Assembly (NCBI GenBank): GCA_000697475.1
Contig: JNEU01001021.1
Location: 62,001-126,000, forward strand
Direction of reading: 5' to 3'
Source: Lichtheimia corymbifera B2541
Lineage: Eukaryota > Mucoromycota > Mucoromycetes > Mucorales > Lichtheimiaceae
DNA length: 64,000 nucleotides
Shown here: in pieces, positions 59,001-64,000 of the stretch
Layout of the letters: the number at the start of each line of letters is the position of its first letter
Numbering within the stretch: position 1 is the stretch's first letter
Translations under genes and position numbers: made by a program
The notes under the pieces: model-generated
The model's database searches: none
Told to the model about the DNA's origin: nothing
What the model saw: only the letters and a program-made list of their open reading frames with translations

Positions 59001-60933
59001 GACGTATTGGCTCGTCGTAAGACCATTGGCCAAGTTGAAGGACGAATGTATCTCAATGGTGAAGCCTTGTTGAGCGACTTTGATCGGATTACTGGTTATT
59101 GCGAGCAAATGGATATTCATCAGCCTGCTGTTACTGTGCGTGAAGCATTACGATTTTCAGCCTATTTGCGTCAAGATGCCGATATTCCACAGCAAGAGAA
59201 GGATGATTATGTCGAGCAGATCATTCAGTTATTGGAGATGGATGATATTGCTGATGCCCAAATTGGTGAACTTGACCATGGAAGTGGTATCTCAGTTGAA
59301 GAACGCAAACGTCTCACAATTGCCATGGAACTCGTTGCCAAACCGCAATTGATCTTTTTGGATGAACCCACTTCTGGATTGGATGCTCAAAGCTCATACA
59401 ACATTGTTCGATTTATTCGCAAGCTGGCTGATGCTGGATGGCCCGTTTTATGCACAATTCATCAACCCTCTTCCATTCTATTTGAATATTTCGATCATCT
59501 TTTATTGCTCGTTCGTGGAGGCAAGACTGCATACTATGGCGAGATTGGTCCCGATGCCCATACAATGATCAACTACTTTGAATCCAATGGTGGCCCCAAA
59601 TGTTCACCCGAAGCCAATCCTGCCGAGTACATTCTTGAAGTGGTTGGTGCCGGTACTGCAGGCAAAGCTAAACGCGACTGGGCCGAGGTGTGGGCTAATT
59701 CCAAGGAAGCAAAGGCTTTGGAGGATGAGCTTGAACAGATCCACAATACAGCCGATCAGCATCCCAATCGCAAGGCTCTTACCTATGCAACTTCGTTCTG
59801 GTATCAATTCTACATGGTCAACAAGCGTATGGCACTTGTCTATTGGCGCTCACCTGATTACAACATTGGCCGTTTCATGACTATCATGTTCATCTCGTTG
59901 CTCAATGGTTTCACCTTTTGGAAAATGACATACTCCTCTATCGACATGCAAAATCGTCTCTTTGTCTTGTTCAACAGCTTCATTATGGCCAACATGCTGG
60001 TAAGTTTCATTGTTATATCCAAATATTGATTGATTAACAAAGGGAAATTCATTGTGTAGATCATTCTCGCCCAACCCAAGTTTATGGTCGAGCGTCTTTA
60101 CTTTCGCCGTGAATATGCATCTCGCTTTTATGGATGGATGCCTTTTGCATTTGCCGCCATCTTGGTCGAAGTCCCATACATCTTTGTATTTTCCGCTTTC
60201 TTCATGTGCGGCATGTATTGGACAGCAGGCTTGGTCAACACGTCCGAGGCAGTTGGCTATTTCTACCTTATGCTTGTGTAAGTACCTTATTATTATGAGA
60301 ATCCTATGAACTACATGAGATTAACCATTCCTATAAAAGGCTGTTTGTCTTTTGGGCTATTACCTTGGGCTTCCTTATTGCTTCAATCGCAGAGAATCCT
60401 ACATTGGCCGCTATTATCAACCCGATGTGCATATGTATCCTCATCTTGTTCGCTGGTTTGATGCAAACGGTATATGCAATGCCCCGCTTTTGGAGTGCAT
60501 GGATGTATTGGCTGAGTAAGTTTTATCTTTCATTGGATGTGCATGCGTTGATATTGACCATTGAATGTGTGTATACATAGATCCATTCCATTATTTCATT
60601 GAAGGCTTATCCGTGAACGAGTTGGAAAATCTTCCTGTGGAATGCACTGAAAAGGATTTTGTTCAGTTTACTCCCCCACCAGGCCAGACTTGTGGAGAAT
60701 ACTTGACCAACTTTTTCAACAATGGGGCTCTCGGATATGTTGCCAATGGCAATGCCACTGACACTATGTGCCAATATTGTCCCTTCAGCTCGGGCAAGGA
60801 GTATTACAGTACTTCATTCGGATGGGATGCTGCCAACAAGTGGCGCGATTTAGGCATCGTCGCTGCCTTCTTTGGTTTCAACGTGATTGTATTTCTGGGA
60901 CTTTGCTACTGGAAACGCAAAGCTAGACGTTGA
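56064..60933 (+). CDS. PDR-type ABC transporter B (ABCG full-size drug efflux pump)
   Basis: Paralogue of the transporter at 18510-23438. The start reads [20 protein letters not shown]. The N-terminal [17 protein letters not shown] and the position of the first intron match transporter A. NBD1 has [20 protein letters not shown] (degenerate Walker A), [16 protein letters not shown] and [23 protein letters not shown]1 begins [23 protein letters not shown]2 has [40 protein letters not shown] and [23 protein letters not shown]2 ([20 protein letters not shown] onward), a last extracellular loop with paired cysteines ([24 protein letters not shown]) and the end CYWKRKARR complete it. About nine introns; the NBD1 intron of paralogue A is absent. 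Intact. Confidence 0.95.
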
Positions 60934-61599
60934 TGTTGTAGTATAATACGTATTTTGATTTTGTTGTTTCTTGTACTAGTCTTCTATGTATTTGCCTTAG
61001 CATATCCTCTTATTAGGGTATTAGTTAATATAGATTGCTTTCATGTTGCATTCCATAACACTTACGTTTCTTGATATGGAGGGGTGCTTATCTACTATCA
61101 TTATCGTTGCACAATTTGGCTGTACTTTACCGGGTATTCGCCCAGCCAAATTAATAAAAAAAGTTTACGCATCGGCCATCTTCAATGAACCACACTCAAT
61201 CAGTAAATGTAGTCCAACATCCAAAATGGCTTCTTTGTCATAAGCTATTATCAGATGCTCAATACAAGTAACCGAGTAGTAAGGCTTAAGATGCAATCCA
61301 AGCTCCTTCCACCAGATGATGATCAACATAATGCACGGATGATTGATTATACAGAGTGATCACATGTTCCACCCAATTGAGAGATGTACTTGGAGTTTAT
61401 TTTAGTATCGTCTATTTTGCATGCATTGAATATTCATAAGGATGTCTATGTATGATGTCTTGATTTGCAGGGTGCGCATTGCAAAGGGGGCGGTTACACT
61501 GCGCTACGGTGGCTGGTGGTAATGAATCTAAAACCAACCAGCCACTCTTGTCAAGGAGTGGGTCACTGTTGCTTTGTTTTTCTTTCCTCATCGATCGGC
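60934..61599. other. Intergenic region between PDR transporter B and LCB2
   Basis: 3' region of the transporter and promoter/leader of LCB2. An open frame continues upstream of the chosen LCB2 start (from 61465) but has no recognisable content. Confidence 0.45.
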
Positions 61600-64000
61600 A
61601 TGTCGGCAGCCACTTCCAACAACACTTTGCAGGTTCCCAGCATTGAAATTCAATCAGCTTCTCAACAAGACAACGACATGTCTACTCCAACTCCCAACAG
61701 CACCAGCAATGCCTCTTCTAATGCTAGTACAACGGCTACTCCAACCATCACAACCGCCTCCACCACTACTGCTACCCCAAGCCCTGCACCTCGACAAACG
61801 ACCAATCGACCTCGCACATTCTCATTGTCATCGTTGGTCGGCAAGACACGACGAGCCTACTCGGTCTCATCAGCGTATCCTCCTAAAATGATACACCCTT
61901 CACTTGTACCTTCCAACCTTAAAGCGAACACCACTACCAGTAACCAGTTGACAGTCGACAAGGATATATGGTTCCATGCCAAACACGTTACACCCACGCA
62001 ACGACGCCATTCAGTAGCGGCTGCTCAACGTAAATACGAGGATTTTCAACAAAAGATGGAAGAAGCTCCTCTTTATGTATTGGTGTCAACTTACTTGAAC
62101 TACTTGGTGCTTATTTTACTTGGTCATTTGCGTGATGTACTTGGCAAGGTGTTTAAGCGTAAGGAGTACGCTCATTTACGAAACAACCAGGTAAATAGAG
62201 GCAATCCTCACGATATATCCTCGATGTATATATATATATATTCATCAATGACTCTTGTAGGGTTATGCTCCATTGGTCTCTGATTTCGATTCCTTTTACA
62301 CTCGCCGGATGTATATGCGGATTCGGTAAATATCCCAATGCAGTAATGCACTTGATCTCTTTTGGTAAACCCAAAACCTTACATTATCCATGTCATGTGA
62401 ATCATTTTAGTGATTGCTGGAATCGACCTATCACCGGTGTGCCTACCCGAAAGACTCAGGTGCTTGAAAGAGAAACGGATGATTTCAACAAGACATTCAG
62501 GTATTCATTCCCACCCGCTTGCATGGGACAACAGTCCTATAGACGACATGGTTGACTGATGATGACGATGATGAATATCTAGATTGACCGGACGCAAGAT
62601 CGATGCTCTGAATTTTGCCTCATACAATTATCTTGGATTTGCTCAAGCCGAAGGACCTTGTGCTGATGCGGTGGAGGACACTGTGCGTGAATATGGCATC
62701 TCGTGCGCAAGTACTCGCACTGAAACGGGCACTTTGGATTTGCATCGTCAAGTGGAAGCTCAGGTGGCTCGCTTTGTTGGCAAGCAAGATGCCATTGTTG
62801 TATCCATGGGCTTTGCGACCAACTCGACTACCATCCCATCGCTCGTTGGAAAGGTATATACTACAATTTGCAGGGGTAGATAGGATAAAAGTAGCTAACG
62901 TGTCGACTGTTTGTTTAGGGCTGTTTGATCATCAGTGACGAGTTGAACCACAGTTCTATTGTATTTGGAGCACGTTTATCAGGCGCATCTATCCGTGTTT
63001 TCAAGCATAACAACATGGGTGATTTACGTAACCTTTTGCGAGAGGTCATTTCTCAAGGCCAACCTCGTACTCATCGACCATGGAAAAAAATCCTTGTGAT
63101 TGTCGAAGGCCTTTACTCTATGGAAGGATCAGTTGTCAATTTGCCCGAGTTGATCAAATTGAAACGTGAATTCAAGGTAAATCTCTTGGTTGTGTTTTTT
63201 ATTTGATTTGTTGACTGAATGCACATATACACACTTTGGTTAGTTTTATTTGTATGTGGATGAAGCTCATTCGATCGGTGCTCTTGGCGAACACGGTGGC
63301 GGTGTTTGTGATTTCTATGGTAAATTTGCTATTTGCATGCATTGTTGGCAGCAGCAGCAGCGGACGTCTTACGAGAATGTTCTACGATAGGCGTGAATCC
63401 GAAACACGTAGATATCCTAATGGGCACTTTTACCAAATCGTTTGGTGCAGCAGGAGGTTACATTGCAGGCGACAAGGTACGAGACTGGAGAGAGAAAAAA
63501 TTGATAGATTCGCGCGAGCTGACCTTTTATTTGTTCTGAATAGGCAGTGATTGACCGCCTGCGGCTTACCAACCATTCCTTCCTCTATGCCGAGTCGATT
63601 ACACCGCTTGTCACTCAGCAAGTGATCACCAGCCTGGGAATTATCAGGTAAATAGAGTCATCAGCGGAGACAGAGAGATGAGAGAGAGAGACACACACAC
63701 CAAAAGGGAGATAATTATGGGGAGGATATGGTTGTCGGCATCCCTATCGGAACCTGCATATTAACGGAGATGGTGATGTTCTTTGATTCTTTATTCAATA
63801 GAGGTGAAGATGGTACGGATGATGGTGCAAACCGTATTCGACAGCTCGCCGACAATGCACATTACTTCGCCTCACGGCTCCGTGAAATGGGGTTCATTGT
63901 CTATGGAGACGAAGGAAGTCCTGTTGTTCCCTTACTTTTATTCAATCCTGGAAAGATTTCTGCGTTTTCGCGCGAGATGCTCAAGCGAGATATCGCTATT
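61600..64000 (+). CDS. lcb2: Serine palmitoyltransferase subunit 2 (LCB2), 3' end outside the window
   Basis: PLP enzyme of the ER that condenses serine with palmitoyl-CoA, the first step of sphingolipid synthesis, as a heterodimer with LCB1. The start at 61600 reads [20 protein letters not shown]; a Ser/Thr-rich N-terminal extension of about 150 residues is longer than in yeast. Then come the membrane segment [80 protein letters not shown], the PLP-contacting [20 protein letters not shown] and the Schiff-base lysine motif [17 protein letters not shown]. Introns separate these blocks, one with (GA)n/(CA)n runs near 63,680-63,700. The coding sequence is still open at 64000 ([10 protein letters not shown]). 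Confidence 0.95.

Overview
This window looks like nuclear DNA from a filamentous fungus. Genes lie on both strands at moderate density and are cut by many short introns (about 55-90 nt, GT-AG). The gene content is fungal throughout: PDR-type ABC transporters, a Gin4/BRSK-like kinase, ATP23, BRO1 and LCB2. Several features fit an early-diverging Mucoromycota (Mucorales-like) fungus best: several Gln/His/Thr-rich low-complexity stretches, a glucuronan/alginate-lyase-like protein and a P450-BM3-type fusion. I cannot name the genus. There is no rRNA gene, CRISPR array or complete tRNA.

Layout. Bases 1-8.5 kb form a decayed, repeat-rich block: a degenerate tandem array (about 0.69-2.0 kb), a head-to-head minisatellite (2.9-3.66 kb), and the remains of a self-sufficient P450-reductase gene whose reductase fragments lie in the wrong order. 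From 8.6 to 15.8 kb are three intact minus-strand housekeeping genes: a K+/H+ antiporter, thioredoxin reductase and CCT-theta. From 16 to 18.3 kb there is a decayed unidentified gene. From 18.5 to 23.4 kb lies PDR transporter A (minus). From 23.4 to 26.9 kb is mostly empty. From 26.9 to 52.9 kb is a gene-rich stretch: a ZIP zinc transporter, a Gin4/BRSK kinase, a glucuronan-lyase-like protein, ATP23, glucosidase I, a mitochondrial L29/L47 ribosomal protein, a dual-specificity phosphatase, an SGNH esterase, a RhoGAP, a small His/Ser-rich protein, BRO1 and a G-alpha subunit. From 52.9 to 56 kb there are only weak coding remnants. From 56.1 to 60.9 kb lies PDR transporter B (plus). At 61.6 kb LCB2 (serine palmitoyltransferase) begins and runs off the window.

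How the genes relate. There is no obvious single pathway cluster. The two PDR pumps are clear paralogues in opposite orientation about 33 kb apart, and they share a 12-bp promoter word. Membrane and secretory functions are frequent (PDR pumps, ZIP, K+/H+ antiporter, glucosidase I, BRO1, LCB2), and so is signalling/polarity (G-alpha, RhoGAP, Gin4-like kinase, phosphatase). The left 8.5 kb is the unusual part and gives most of the findings.
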